A stretch of 64,000 nucleotides of DNA from JAFGVL01 sp963662245 (GTDB taxonomy: Bacteria; Bacteroidota; Bacteroidia; Bacteroidales; Paludibacteraceae). The DNA lies in assembly GCA_963662245.2 (NCBI GenBank), contig CAXXVQ010000009.1, positions 124,001-188,000 of the forward strand, in the 5' to 3' direction. The translations under genes and the position numbers were made by a program. Of the stretch, positions 43,663 to 53,269 are shown one piece after another. The notes under the pieces were generated by a model, which was given only the letters and a program-made list of their open reading frames with translations, had not been told where the DNA came from and ran no database searches. Every line of letters begins with the position of its first letter. The stretch's first letter is position 1.

Positions 43663-44289
43663 ATGAGATATTTAATTATACTTTTTCTTTTTTTAAGCTT
43701 TAGTAGTTTTGCTCAAAAAGGTTATAAACCAGTATCTGATTTGACGGAATTATCGAAGCTTTTAAATGAAAATGCTTCGAAAACTAATACTATTAAGAGT
43801 GACTTTGTGCAAGTAAAACATATGGCATTCTTGCAAGATTCCATCGTTACAAATGGTAAGTTTTGGTTTAAAAAGGAAAACACTCTAAGATGGGAATACA
43901 CCAACCCATTTAATTATATTATTGTAATTAATAATGGGAAATTTATTATCAAAGATGATAGTAAAAAGAGTGAGTTTGATATAAAGTCAAACAAAGCTTT
44001 TCAGGAAGTCAATAAGATGATTGTGAGTTCTGTAAGAGGAACTCTGATGGAAGAAAATCTGTTTAATATTTCTGCATTCAAGAGTTTGTCGTCTTACTTG
44101 GTACGCTTATCTCCAAAAGATAAAAATATGAAATCGGTAATTCAAGAAATGGATTTGTATTTCAATCTTAAGGATTATACCATTTATAAATTGGTAATGC
44201 GAGAGAATGAAGAAGATTATACGGTTATTTCATTTAAAAACAGAAAGATAAATGAACCAATTCCTGCTAATACTTTTATTCTTAAGTAG
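43663..44289 (+). CDS. LolA-like outer-membrane lipoprotein carrier
   Basis: A 208-residue periplasmic protein with a signal peptide (about 1-18, ending SFAQ) and the LolA fold pattern: SDFVQVKHMAFLQDSIVTNGKFWFKKENTLRWEY (cores: SDFVQVK, GKFWFKK, LRWEY), then a later YKLVMRENEEDYTVI strand. LolA-like proteins carry hydrophobic molecules across the periplasm, and this type recurs in aryl-polyene clusters. The last 38 bases overlap the start of the next gene, which suggests coupled translation. Confidence 0.9.
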   Translation: MRYLIILFLFLSFSSFAQKGYKPVSDLTELSKLLNENASKTNTIKSDFVQVKHMAFLQDSIVTNGKFWFKKENTLRWEYTNPFNYIIVINNGKFIIKDDSKKSEFDIKSNKAFQEVNKMIVSSVRGTLMEENLFNISAFKSLSSYLVRLSPKDKNMKSVIQEMDLYFNLKDYTIYKLVMRENEEDYTVISFKNRKINEPIPANTFILK

Positions 44290-44878
44290 TATAAATCTTA
44301 GCAGTTGTGTGTCGTATACTACTGGCTACAAGGAGGCTAATGTGGTAAGTATTACGCCAGAATCACCTTTGGCTAATGGGTATAATGTTTTGCTGTATAA
44401 GACTCAGATTGATTATAAAGAAAAGCACTTTTCCGGTTTATTTTATTTTAAGGCGATATCAGATTCAGTTAAGCGTGTTGTCTTTATGTCAGAGATTGGT
44501 TTGAGTTTTTTTGATTTTGAATTCAATAATGGAGAATTTGAGGTAAAGAGCTGTCAAGAGTTTTTTAATAAAAAAGCAATTATTAATATACTCAGAAATG
44601 ATTTAGAACTTCTCGTTAAAAAACCGCAATTCTCTAAGATTAGAGAATATAAGAACGATACATCAGCGTTAAAAAAAATCTCACTCAAGGGTAAATCGGG
44701 TAAATTGAATTATTTTTACCCTCAGACACAGGAGTTGAGTCAAATTGTTAAGCCTCGTGGTATATTAAAAACATGTGTTTGCCTTTCTAATTATGATGAA
44801 AGCATACCAAAATCAATACTTATAGAGCATCCTTCATTGAACTTGAAGATGTCATTACAACTATTAAGCTCAAAATAA
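44252..44878 (+). CDS. Cluster lipoprotein of unknown function
   Basis: A 208-residue lipoprotein with a lipobox ending at Cys19 (LSSC). I cannot assign a family with confidence. Position after a LolA-like carrier recalls the LolB-like or DUF3261-type lipoproteins in other aryl-polyene clusters, a receiver at the outer membrane. The mature part is beta-rich (YFKAISDSVKRVVFMSEIGLSFFDFEFNNGEF, core: VVFMSEIGLSFFDFEF) and ends KMSLQLLSSK. It starts inside the end of the LolA gene and its stop overlaps the next start by one base. Confidence 0.75.
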   Translation: MNQFLLILLFLSSINLSSCVSYTTGYKEANVVSITPESPLANGYNVLLYKTQIDYKEKHFSGLFYFKAISDSVKRVVFMSEIGLSFFDFEFNNGEFEVKSCQEFFNKKAIINILRNDLELLVKKPQFSKIREYKNDTSALKKISLKGKSGKLNYFYPQTQELSQIVKPRGILKTCVCLSNYDESIPKSILIEHPSLNLKMSLQLLSSK

Positions 44879-45246
44879 TGGGACAAAAAAAATTATACGA
44901 TTATAGTGTAAAATCAAGCTCAAGCGAATTAATTGAAACAGAGATCTTTATTAATCATGAGCATCATGTTTTTGAGGGTCATTTTCCAGGAGTTCCAATT
45001 TTACCTGGAGTTTGCCAGTTAGAGATGATTAAGCAAATATTATGTGAAGAGAAAGGTCAGAAATTAACGCTTTCATCAGCAAAAAGCATAAAGTTTCTAT
45101 CAATGTTGAATCCGAAAGAAACTAAAAGCATTGTTGCTACAATTAAGATAAAAGAAACTGAGCTTGGCATTAATGTAAATGCTGAATTATTTGACAGTCA
45201 AACTAAATATTTGAAATTAAGTGCCGAATATTGTGAAAGACCCTAA
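44878..45246 (+). CDS. FabZ-like 3-hydroxyacyl-ACP dehydratase (ApeI type)
   Basis: A 122-residue hotdog dehydratase with the FabZ signature EGHFPGVPILPGVCQLE; His35 and Glu49 are the expected catalytic pair. LNPKETKS and a final LKLSAEYC complete the fold. It would dehydrate the 3-hydroxyacyl chain to the enoyl form, leaving conjugated double bonds since no enoyl reductase is present in the cluster. It probably works with the ApeP-like protein at 37238. Confidence 0.9.
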   Translation: MGQKKLYDYSVKSSSSELIETEIFINHEHHVFEGHFPGVPILPGVCQLEMIKQILCEEKGQKLTLSSAKSIKFLSMLNPKETKSIVATIKIKETELGINVNAELFDSQTKYLKLSAEYCERP

Positions 45247-46426
45247 ACTATATAAACCGCTTTTTGACGAGAAGAAATGTTGTGTAATAATTCCTACCTA
45301 TAATAATGACCAGACAATCTGTCAAGTTATTACAGATGTACTAGAGTATACAAACAATGTATATGTCGTTAATGATGGTAGTACAGACTCTACTTCTTCT
45401 TTGCTAAAGGAATTTGAGGATAAAGTCACAATTATTAGTTACACACAAAATATAGGAAAAGGAAACGCTCTTCAGTTTGGGTTTAGAAAAGCCTATGAAG
45501 ATGGTTTTCTTTATGCAATTTCTATAGACTCTGATGGGCAACATTATGCTTCTGACTTACCCAATTTTATTGATGTATTAGACGAGCATCCTAATGCTGT
45601 GATTATTGGGGCGCGTAAACCTGTGCAGGAGAACAAATCAAAGGGAAGTAAGTTTGCCAATAAGTTTTCAAATTTCTGGTTTACGATTGAAACGGGGTTG
45701 AATGTAGAGGATACTCAGTCTGGTTATCGTTTATATCCATTACATCCAATAAGTGAAACTTATTTCTATACAAAAAAATATGAGTTTGAGATAGAAATAA
45801 TTGTTCGTTTGTCATGGAAAGCAGTTGAGGTAACAACTGTTCCAATTGATGTTTTTTATCCTAAGAAAGAGGAACGCGTTTCTCATTTTCGACCATTTCA
45901 GGATTTCTCTAGAATCAGTGTTTTAAATACCGTATTAGTGTTTCTTGCACTTATATATTTCTTGCCACGAAACTTCAGCAGATTATATAAATCTAAGCCA
46001 TTTAAGGAGGTGCTTCGAGACGATATTTTTCAGTTAAACTCGTCCATAAAGATAATCTCTATATCTATTGGTTTTGGAGTTTTTATGGGTATTTTCCCTG
46101 TATGGGGTTACCAATTGATTATTGGATTTATTGTCGCATATTTTCTAAAGCTTAACAAAGCTATTTTTTTTATTTTTGCGAATATCAGTATCCCACCTAT
46201 GATTCCAATTATCTTATATTTGAGTTATGTTGTCGGTGGTTATGCATTAGGTAGAGGGTCGTGGATGTTAGATCTAAATGATTTTACTGTTGAAACCATA
46301 AAGTCAAATATCTTTCAATATATATTTGGAGCAGTATTGTTGTCAATTGTTGCAGGATTAGTGTTCTCTGCAAGCTCTTATTTCGCTCTTAGTTTTTATA
46401 GAAATAATAAGAGGAATAAAGGATGA
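45221..46426 (+). CDS. Family 2 glycosyltransferase with DUF2062 membrane domain
   Basis: A protein of about 400 residues. The GT2 domain (about 15-235) has CVIIPTYNND, VYVVNDGSTDST, SIDSDGQHY (DxD) and a QSGYRLYP acceptor motif. After a DUF2062-like region (about 270-400) with several membrane helices it ends ASSYFALSFYRNNKRNKG. The start is a GTG, at 45221 or 45233, both inside the previous gene. It probably transfers a sugar to a membrane acceptor, possibly of the polyene lipid. Similar GT2-DUF2062 proteins occur in many Bacteroidota aryl-polyene clusters. Confidence 0.87.
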   Translation: MPNIVKDPKLYKPLFDEKKCCVIIPTYNNDQTICQVITDVLEYTNNVYVVNDGSTDSTSSLLKEFEDKVTIISYTQNIGKGNALQFGFRKAYEDGFLYAISIDSDGQHYASDLPNFIDVLDEHPNAVIIGARKPVQENKSKGSKFANKFSNFWFTIETGLNVEDTQSGYRLYPLHPISETYFYTKKYEFEIEIIVRLSWKAVEVTTVPIDVFYPKKEERVSHFRPFQDFSRISVLNTVLVFLALIYFLPRNFSRLYKSKPFKEVLRDDIFQLNSSIKIISISIGFGVFMGIFPVWGYQLIIGFIVAYFLKLNKAIFFIFANISIPPMIPIILYLSYVVGGYALGRGSWMLDLNDFTVETIKSNIFQYIFGAVLLSIVAGLVFSASSYFALSFYRNNKRNKG

Positions 46427-49400
46427 AGAATATCTTTTTATTGATATACGAAGGGTTTCTAAAACGAAAATATTCTTTTGGGATTAGCATTGCTGTGATC
46501 ACAGTTTTCATAGCTATTTTTGCATCTCAGTTACGCTTGGAAGAAGATGTAAAAGCTGTTTTGCCACAAGATGCACGACTTAAAAACATTAACCTTGTTT
46601 TAAATAACTCAAAGTTTGCTGATAAGATTATTGTAACTTTATCGGGTAAGGATACAAAATTGGTTTCTACAGACTCATTAGAGTCTGTTGCAGAGGCTTT
46701 TGTCAATAAATTATCCGAGGATACATCTTTAATTAAGAAGATTGATTTCAGAGTAGATCAAAGCACTTATTTAGGGATATATGATTTTTTCTATAAGAAC
46801 CTTCCTTTCTATTTGTCAGAAAAAGATTACACTAGATTAGACACCCTTTTCACTGAAGAAAATATTCAAACTACTCTAAACAAAAATTTTAAAACATTAA
46901 TATCTCCTGCGGGACTAGTCACCAAGAAATATATTCTAAAAGATCCTTATAGTATAACGCCTCTTGCTCTAGAGAAGTTAAAAGCATTTCAGTTAGATAA
47001 GAATTTCGAGGTCTTCAATGAGTGCGTTTTTACCAAAGATAGGAAGCATTTAATGGTCTTTTTAGAACCAAAATACTCTTCGAGTAATACGAAAGAAAAT
47101 TCGAAATTAATTGATAAACTAGATGAGGTAATTGACTCTATATCTATCCAAAATCCGTCTATTCATCTGGAATATTACGGAGGTACAGCTGTAGCTGTAG
47201 CTAATGCAAAAAGGATTAAAACAGATATAATGCTAACTCTGAGTATTGTGTTTGTGTTGATTATAGTATTGCTTTATCTGTATTTTAAGAATCTTAAGCT
47301 TATTGCTTTGATGTTCTTACCAGTCGCCTTTGGTTTTGGGATTGCAATAAGTATTATTTCATTAACAGTGGGGCCTGTATCTGCAATTGCCTTTGGGATA
47401 GGTGCAATTCTGGTGGGTATTTCCGTAGACTATCCTCTGTATGTATTTACGCAGTTTAAAAACCAGAAGTCAATAGCGCAGATTCTTAAGGAATTATCAC
47501 TTCCGCTTCTGATGTGTAGTATAACTTCTAGTGCTGCATTTCTTTGTTTGAATATTATCCCATCTACTGCATTAAATCAGATTGGGATGTTTGGTGCATT
47601 GAGTGTGATGTCTACAGCGCTGTTTGTCCTTATCTTTATTCCATATTTACTTACAAAGCTGAATAAAGATGGGAAGATTCAGAATGCAAAAAGTCATACT
47701 TACCTTCTTGATCACATTGCCAAGTATCCTATTGAGAATACAAAATTCTTGTTTTATGCGGTATTAGTTCTGAGTGTAGTTTTTATTTATTTTTCAAATA
47801 AGCCAAACTTTAATAGCGATATTGCTACACTAAATTATATGCCAACTCACTTACAGGAGGCAGAAAATAACCTAACCCAGATAAGTTCTGAAAGTAAAAG
47901 TGCGGTTTATTTTGTGAGTATTGCGAGCACTATGGAGGAGGCTTTGCATAAAGCAGAAAGGGTAAATGAAAAACTTGAGAATTCTGAAATCAAACTCTTA
48001 TATAAGTCGAAATCATCTGGTGCAGATTTGATTCTAAGTAAAGAACAGCAACAGTATAAAATTGACAGATGGAATTCTTTCTGGGATAAAGTAAATAGAG
48101 ATAAGGTTGAGTTGCTTACTAAAAAGAATGGCGCTAATCTTAAGTTTAAGGATACAGCCTTTGATAATTTCTACAATCTTATTAATCAAGATTTTGTTCC
48201 TGTTGGTGCGGATGAATTTCAATCAATTCAGGAAACTTTCTTAAGCAACTATGTGAACTCTAATGATAGTGTTAACATGGTAATTACCATCCTAAAGGTT
48301 GATAAGGAGAATAAGGATGCATTATTTGCTCATTTTGAGGCCGATGATGATGTTGTGATTTTTGACAAACAGCATTTCTCCAATAATTTCTTTAATACCT
48401 TAAAAGAAAATTTTGGGAAGCTAGTGAATATATCCATGTTGCTGGTGTTTATTCTTATTCTGATATCACTAGGAAGAATAGAGTTGGCTCTTATCGTAAT
48501 GATTCCCGTATATTTGAGCTGGTTGTGGACTTTAGGATTAATGGGTATATTCAATATAGAGTTCAATATTTTTAATATAATAATCACTACATTTATTTTT
48601 GGTTCTGGAGTTGATTATTGTATAATTACCTTACAAGGTTTACAGAATAATTATAAATATGGCAACCATTCGTTGAAACCATATCGACTTTCAATTTTAT
48701 TATCTTCTAGGACTTCACTTATTGGTGTGGCGTCTTTGCTTTTTGCCTTCCATCCAGCATTAAGATCTATTGCTTTGCCTTCCATATTTAGTATTGCTTC
48801 AGTAGTGTTTTTGTCGAATGTTCTCATACCTCGTTTGTTTCATCTTATTACGATGAAAACAGGAAAACTCAGAGAATCACCAGTTACACTTTTTAAGCTA
48901 CTAAGTTCTCTTCATATATATCTTGTATTATTTAACTCTATTATAGTAATAGGTTTATTTATTCCTGTGCTTATTCTTATCCCTGTTGGAAAGAGAAAAA
49001 CTCGTTTGCTTTTTCATTATATAATTACTTATTCTTGTCGAATAATTCTTTTTCTAAATCCTCAGTTAAAAACAAAACTAATCTCAAAAGAAAAATTAGA
49101 TTTTAGTCAGCCAAAGATTTTAGTATCTAATCATCAGTCGATTGTTGATTTGATTCTATTATTGCAATTGAATCCTAGAATTATTGTGCTTACAAAGAAA
49201 CATGTTTGGTTTAATCCATTTTTTGGATTTATCGTCAGATATGCTGAGTATTTCCCTGTTTACAAGGGAATAGAATCTGGTCTAGATAGAATAAAGCAAA
49301 AAGTAAATGAGGGCTATTCTGTATTAGTCTTTCCAGAAGGAACCAGAACTAAGGATGGTAAGATTAGTCGTTTTCATCAGGGTGCTTTTTATTTGGCAGA

Positions 49401-50271
49401 TAAGTTGAATCTTGATATCCAGCCTATTCTTATTTGTGGTGCAAATTTATTTTGCCCAAAATCAGAGCTTTTATTTAATATAGCAACTGTAAGTATCACT
49501 ATTTTTGATTCTTTAAGAGTAGATTCTGTAGATATTAAAAAAGGGGAAACTTATAAGGCTCAGGCTATGAACCTGACTAGATTTATGCGTGAGCAATTAC
49601 AACTGAATTATATTTCAGAACAAGGCTCAAGTTATTTTCAAGATCTATTGAGGAAAAAATATATTTATAAAGGTCCGGTTCTAGAATGGTATGTGAAACT
49701 TAAGTTAAAGCTTGAGGGCGGTTATAAATACTACAATCAGTTAATACCATCAAATGCAATTGTTCTTGACATTGGTTGTGGATACGGATATTTTGCGTAT
49801 TTATTGAGTTTGACATCTTCAGAAAGGATAATACATGGAGTTGATTATGATGAAGAAAAGATATCCTTAGCCAAAAATATAGCTCATTCTAATCGAAAAC
49901 TTTCATTTAGTGTGATGGATATTGAGACAGAAGAGATTCCTCAGGCTGATGTATATACTATACTTGATGTATTACACTATATGCCAAAGCAATTGCAGTT
50001 TTTGGTTTTAAGGAAATGTATGCAGAATCTATCTGACGATGGATTTATAATATTAAGAGATGCAGATGCTGACCTTACTCAGCGAACTAAGGTAACTAAG
50101 CAAACTGAATTCCATTCAACAAAGCTGTTTAAGTTTAATAAAACTAAACATGATCTGACTTTTATCTCAGGTAAAGAATTGGAAGAATTCATTAGGGAAA
50201 ATAACTGTACCTTTGAGCGTGTAGATAATGCAAAATACACATCCAATATAACATATGTGATTAGACGATGA
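46423..50271 (+). CDS. MMPL transporter fused to acyltransferase and methyltransferase
   Basis: A 1282-residue protein with three modules. Residues about 1-840 are an MMPL/RND exporter with two sets of transmembrane helices (near 20, 265-410 and 650-800) and periplasmic loops. Residues about 870-1060 are a PlsC-type acyltransferase with His904-x4-Asp909 (NHQSIVD) and EGTR at 972-975. Residues about 1090-1282 are a methyltransferase with VLDIGCGYG at 1114-1122. It probably acylates, methylates and exports the polyene lipid. ATGA overlaps join it to the genes on both sides. Confidence 0.92.
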   Translation: MKNIFLLIYEGFLKRKYSFGISIAVITVFIAIFASQLRLEEDVKAVLPQDARLKNINLVLNNSKFADKIIVTLSGKDTKLVSTDSLESVAEAFVNKLSEDTSLIKKIDFRVDQSTYLGIYDFFYKNLPFYLSEKDYTRLDTLFTEENIQTTLNKNFKTLISPAGLVTKKYILKDPYSITPLALEKLKAFQLDKNFEVFNECVFTKDRKHLMVFLEPKYSSSNTKENSKLIDKLDEVIDSISIQNPSIHLEYYGGTAVAVANAKRIKTDIMLTLSIVFVLIIVLLYLYFKNLKLIALMFLPVAFGFGIAISIISLTVGPVSAIAFGIGAILVGISVDYPLYVFTQFKNQKSIAQILKELSLPLLMCSITSSAAFLCLNIIPSTALNQIGMFGALSVMSTALFVLIFIPYLLTKLNKDGKIQNAKSHTYLLDHIAKYPIENTKFLFYAVLVLSVVFIYFSNKPNFNSDIATLNYMPTHLQEAENNLTQISSESKSAVYFVSIASTMEEALHKAERVNEKLENSEIKLLYKSKSSGADLILSKEQQQYKIDRWNSFWDKVNRDKVELLTKKNGANLKFKDTAFDNFYNLINQDFVPVGADEFQSIQETFLSNYVNSNDSVNMVITILKVDKENKDALFAHFEADDDVVIFDKQHFSNNFFNTLKENFGKLVNISMLLVFILILISLGRIELALIVMIPVYLSWLWTLGLMGIFNIEFNIFNIIITTFIFGSGVDYCIITLQGLQNNYKYGNHSLKPYRLSILLSSRTSLIGVASLLFAFHPALRSIALPSIFSIASVVFLSNVLIPRLFHLITMKTGKLRESPVTLFKLLSSLHIYLVLFNSIIVIGLFIPVLILIPVGKRKTRLLFHYIITYSCRIILFLNPQLKTKLISKEKLDFSQPKILVSNHQSIVDLILLLQLNPRIIVLTKKHVWFNPFFGFIVRYAEYFPVYKGIESGLDRIKQKVNEGYSVLVFPEGTRTKDGKISRFHQGAFYLADKLNLDIQPILICGANLFCPKSELLFNIATVSITIFDSLRVDSVDIKKGETYKAQAMNLTRFMREQLQLNYISEQGSSYFQDLLRKKYIYKGPVLEWYVKLKLKLEGGYKYYNQLIPSNAIVLDIGCGYGYFAYLLSLTSSERIIHGVDYDEEKISLAKNIAHSNRKLSFSVMDIETEEIPQADVYTILDVLHYMPKQLQFLVLRKCMQNLSDDGFIILRDADADLTQRTKVTKQTEFHSTKLFKFNKTKHDLTFISGKELEEFIRENNCTFERVDNAKYTSNITYVIRR

Positions 50272-51761
50272 GAGATAGGTATGATGTTGTTATAATTGGG
50301 GCCGGTTTAGGAGGCTTGCTTTGTGCAGACATTCTTAGTAAAGAAGGTTTATCTGTATGTGTGTTAGAGCAAAATAGTAAACCGGGAGGAAGTGTTCAGT
50401 CGTTTGCAAAGAATAAAACCATCTTTAATACAGGATTAAATTATACAGAGAGTTTAGGTGATGGGGAAGTCTTGAATCGCTATTTCAATTATTTTGGAAT
50501 AATGGATAAGCTTAAGATTAAACAATTAGATGTGGACTCTTTTTTAAATGTTAGTTTTGATGTAGATAATATTGATTATCCTTTTGCACAAGGTCATGAT
50601 AGATTTGTAGATCGATTATCAGAGTATTTTCCTCAAAGCAAACAAAACTTAAAGAAGTATATTCGCAATTTATCCGATGTATGTAATGCTTTTCCATTAT
50701 ATAAGTTGGATAATACCAAGGTAGGGGTTGCGAATAGTAATTACTTGACTATCAATTCATACAGCTTTTTAGAGAAAACAGACTCTAATCCGAAACTACA
50801 AAATGTGTTAGCCGGAATGAATCCATTATTTGGAGCTGTAAAAGATAAAACTCCATTGTATGTACACTCTTTAATTAATTATTCTTTTATAAAAAGCTCT
50901 TGGAGGTTAGTTGATGGTAGTTCTCAGTTAGCTGTCAGAATTGTAGAACAAGTAAAAGAAAATGGAGGAGAAGTTTTTCTTAGCACAAAAGTTAAGAGCA
51001 TTGGAGGTGAAAATAAAAAGGCAGAATATGTAGAATTATCTGATGGAAATAAGGTCTTTGCCGATTATATTATCTCAAATATACATCCTTCAGCAACATT
51101 AAATATTACAAGTGATAATTTGCAAAAAAAGATTTATGCAAAAAGAATTCATTCACTAGATAATACAGTTGGGATGTTTTCGGTATATATGGTTTTGAAA
51201 AAGGATAAGTTTCCTTATCTGAATTATAATATCAACCACTTTACATCAACTCCTTGGGATGTAGATTATAAGCAATCATTATGGCCGGAACATTATTATA
51301 TGTATACTCCTGCAAGTTCAAAATCAGACCAATGGGCTGATGGACTTATTGCAATGACTTATATGAGATACGATGAAGTTGCAAAATGGGCAAATTCATC
51401 GGTTGAGAATAGAGGTGAAGAATATCAGGAATTTAAGCAAAGAAAGGCGGAGCAACTGATACAGGAAATTGAAAAGAAATTTCCTAATATTAGAGCGTGT
51501 GTTGAGTGTTATTATACTTCCACTCCGTTGACTTATAGAGACTATACTGCTACTCCTGAAGGTTCTTCTTATGGTATTCTAAAAGATTATAAAGATCCAT
51601 ATACGACCATAATTACATCTCGTTCTCGTATTAAAAATATATATTTCACAGGACAAAACTTAAATATGCATGGTATTTTAGGTGTAACTATTGGTGCTGT
51701 TTTAACTTGTTCTGAAATTGTGGGCTATAAGTACCTTGTTGATAAAATATGTGAGTCGTAA
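50268..51761 (+). CDS. CrtI-like FAD/NAD(P)-dependent oxidoreductase A
   Basis: A 497-residue flavoprotein of the phytoene desaturase-like family. The FAD fingerprint VVIIGAGLGGLLCADILSKEG is near residue 8 (core: GAGLGGL), with SKPGGSVQSF after it, and the C-terminal flavin site is FTGQNLNMHGILGVTIG near 465. The substrate domain between is divergent. It would oxidise or reduce a hydrophobic conjugated chain; the actual step is unknown. It overlaps the MMPL gene by 4 bases and is followed by a paralogue. Confidence 0.88.
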   Translation: MRDRYDVVIIGAGLGGLLCADILSKEGLSVCVLEQNSKPGGSVQSFAKNKTIFNTGLNYTESLGDGEVLNRYFNYFGIMDKLKIKQLDVDSFLNVSFDVDNIDYPFAQGHDRFVDRLSEYFPQSKQNLKKYIRNLSDVCNAFPLYKLDNTKVGVANSNYLTINSYSFLEKTDSNPKLQNVLAGMNPLFGAVKDKTPLYVHSLINYSFIKSSWRLVDGSSQLAVRIVEQVKENGGEVFLSTKVKSIGGENKKAEYVELSDGNKVFADYIISNIHPSATLNITSDNLQKKIYAKRIHSLDNTVGMFSVYMVLKKDKFPYLNYNINHFTSTPWDVDYKQSLWPEHYYMYTPASSKSDQWADGLIAMTYMRYDEVAKWANSSVENRGEEYQEFKQRKAEQLIQEIEKKFPNIRACVECYYTSTPLTYRDYTATPEGSSYGILKDYKDPYTTIITSRSRIKNIYFTGQNLNMHGILGVTIGAVLTCSEIVGYKYLVDKICES

Positions 51762-51763
51762 AT

Positions 51764-53269
51764 ATGGATAATCAGTTTGATATAGTTATTGTTGGAAGTG
51801 GATTAGGTGGCTTAGTTTGTGGAGCATTTCTTAGTAAGGCTGGAATGAAAGTTTGTGTCTTAGAGAAGCATCATCAAATTGGTGGCAATCTGCAAGTTTT
51901 TAAGCGTAAAGGTTCTTCTTTTAGTGTGGGTATGCACTATGCAGGCTCCTTGGATAAAGGCCAAATTTTATATAAGATTTTTAAATATTTAGGTATCCTA
52001 GATGAGCTAAGGTTGGTTAAACTTGATTCTGATTGCTTTGATAGGGTAATTATTGGCGATAAGGAATTCTCATATGCCATGGGCATGGATAATTTTAAAG
52101 CAAGGTTAATTGAATATTTCCCAGATGAAAAGCAGGCAATTGAGACTTATTGTAATAAGCTTGATACTATTTGGAGTAGTTCTGATATTTTGAATCTGAG
52201 AGAGCTTGATTTTGGAACAATGAATCATTTGGAGGAGTATTCCGAATCTGCTTATGAATTTATTGATTCTTTAACCGATAATATTGAACTTAAAGCATTG
52301 CTTGCCGGAACTAATGGTTTGTATGCGGGAGTTAAGGAGAAAACACCTTTGGTTATACATGCAAACATCAATCGTTTTTTTATTCAAAGTGCGTGGAGAG
52401 TTGCTGAAGATGGCCAGAATCTAGCAAAACTGCTAAAAGAGATTATTGAAAATGTTGGAGGTAAAGTTCTTACAAAACAAGAAGCAAGTAAGTTAAACTT
52501 TGAAGAATCAAGAATTGTTTCCGCAACTACAAGTTCAGGCGAAACCTATTATGGAAAGCATTTTATTTCAAATATTCATCCTAATGCAACTTTCAAGCTG
52601 CTTGAGTCAGGTAAATTAAGAAATGCATTTGTAAATAGAATTAAGACATTGCCAAACAGTACTTCTAACTTTATCCTATATGTGGTATTGAAGAAGAAGC
52701 AATTTAAGCACATTAATTCTAATATCTACTACAGCCCCGATACTAATGTGTGGAATCAGCATGAGTACACTGATGAAACTTGGCCAAGAGGGTATATGTT
52801 ATATACTACTGAGGATAAAGATAATCCAGGATTTGCAGATAGCCTTCAAGTTATTTCAATGATGAACTTCGAGGATGTAAAAGCTTGGGAAAATACTACC
52901 TTGCAAAATCGTGGGTCAGAATATGAAGCTTTTAAAAAGCAGAAACAAGCCGTTTTATTAAAACAGATATACATTAAATTCCCTGAACTGGAATCAGCTA
53001 TTGATTATATTGATAGTGCTACTCCATTAACTTTTAGAGATTACACGGCAACTCATAATGGATCAATGTATGGTATTATAAAGGATTTTAATGATCCATT
53101 AAAGTCATTTATTTCACCTAAGACTAGGGTTGAGAACTTACTTTTAACCGGTCAAAATATTAATCTACACGGTATACTTGGAGTTATCATGAGTTCATTC
53201 TTGACATGTTCTTCTATAATGGATGTTAATGCGTTAATTAAGGAAATAAAAGAGTTTGCAGATGAATAA
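51764..53269 (+). CDS. CrtI-like FAD/NAD(P)-dependent oxidoreductase B
   Basis: A 501-residue paralogue of the preceding gene, with the same layout: IVIVGSGLGGLVCGAFLSKAG at the start (core: GSGLGGL), KHHQIGGNLQVF, and LLTGQNINLHGILGVIMS near the end. Shared motifs such as DYTAT, TPLTYRDY/TPLTFRDY and NIHPNAT/NIHPSAT show tandem duplication. No phytoene synthase is present, so carotenoid synthesis is unlikely. It might act on a different position of the polyene, or with A as a heterodimer. The C45 gene overlaps its end by 8 bases. Confidence 0.88.
   Translation: MDNQFDIVIVGSGLGGLVCGAFLSKAGMKVCVLEKHHQIGGNLQVFKRKGSSFSVGMHYAGSLDKGQILYKIFKYLGILDELRLVKLDSDCFDRVIIGDKEFSYAMGMDNFKARLIEYFPDEKQAIETYCNKLDTIWSSSDILNLRELDFGTMNHLEEYSESAYEFIDSLTDNIELKALLAGTNGLYAGVKEKTPLVIHANINRFFIQSAWRVAEDGQNLAKLLKEIIENVGGKVLTKQEASKLNFEESRIVSATTSSGETYYGKHFISNIHPNATFKLLESGKLRNAFVNRIKTLPNSTSNFILYVVLKKKQFKHINSNIYYSPDTNVWNQHEYTDETWPRGYMLYTTEDKDNPGFADSLQVISMMNFEDVKAWENTTLQNRGSEYEAFKKQKQAVLLKQIYIKFPELESAIDYIDSATPLTFRDYTATHNGSMYGIIKDFNDPLKSFISPKTRVENLLLTGQNINLHGILGVIMSSFLTCSSIMDVNALIKEIKEFADE

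Noticed and set aside
50268..53269. Carotenoid biosynthesis locus
   Set aside because: Only CrtI-like flavoproteins are present; no phytoene synthase or cyclase is visible.
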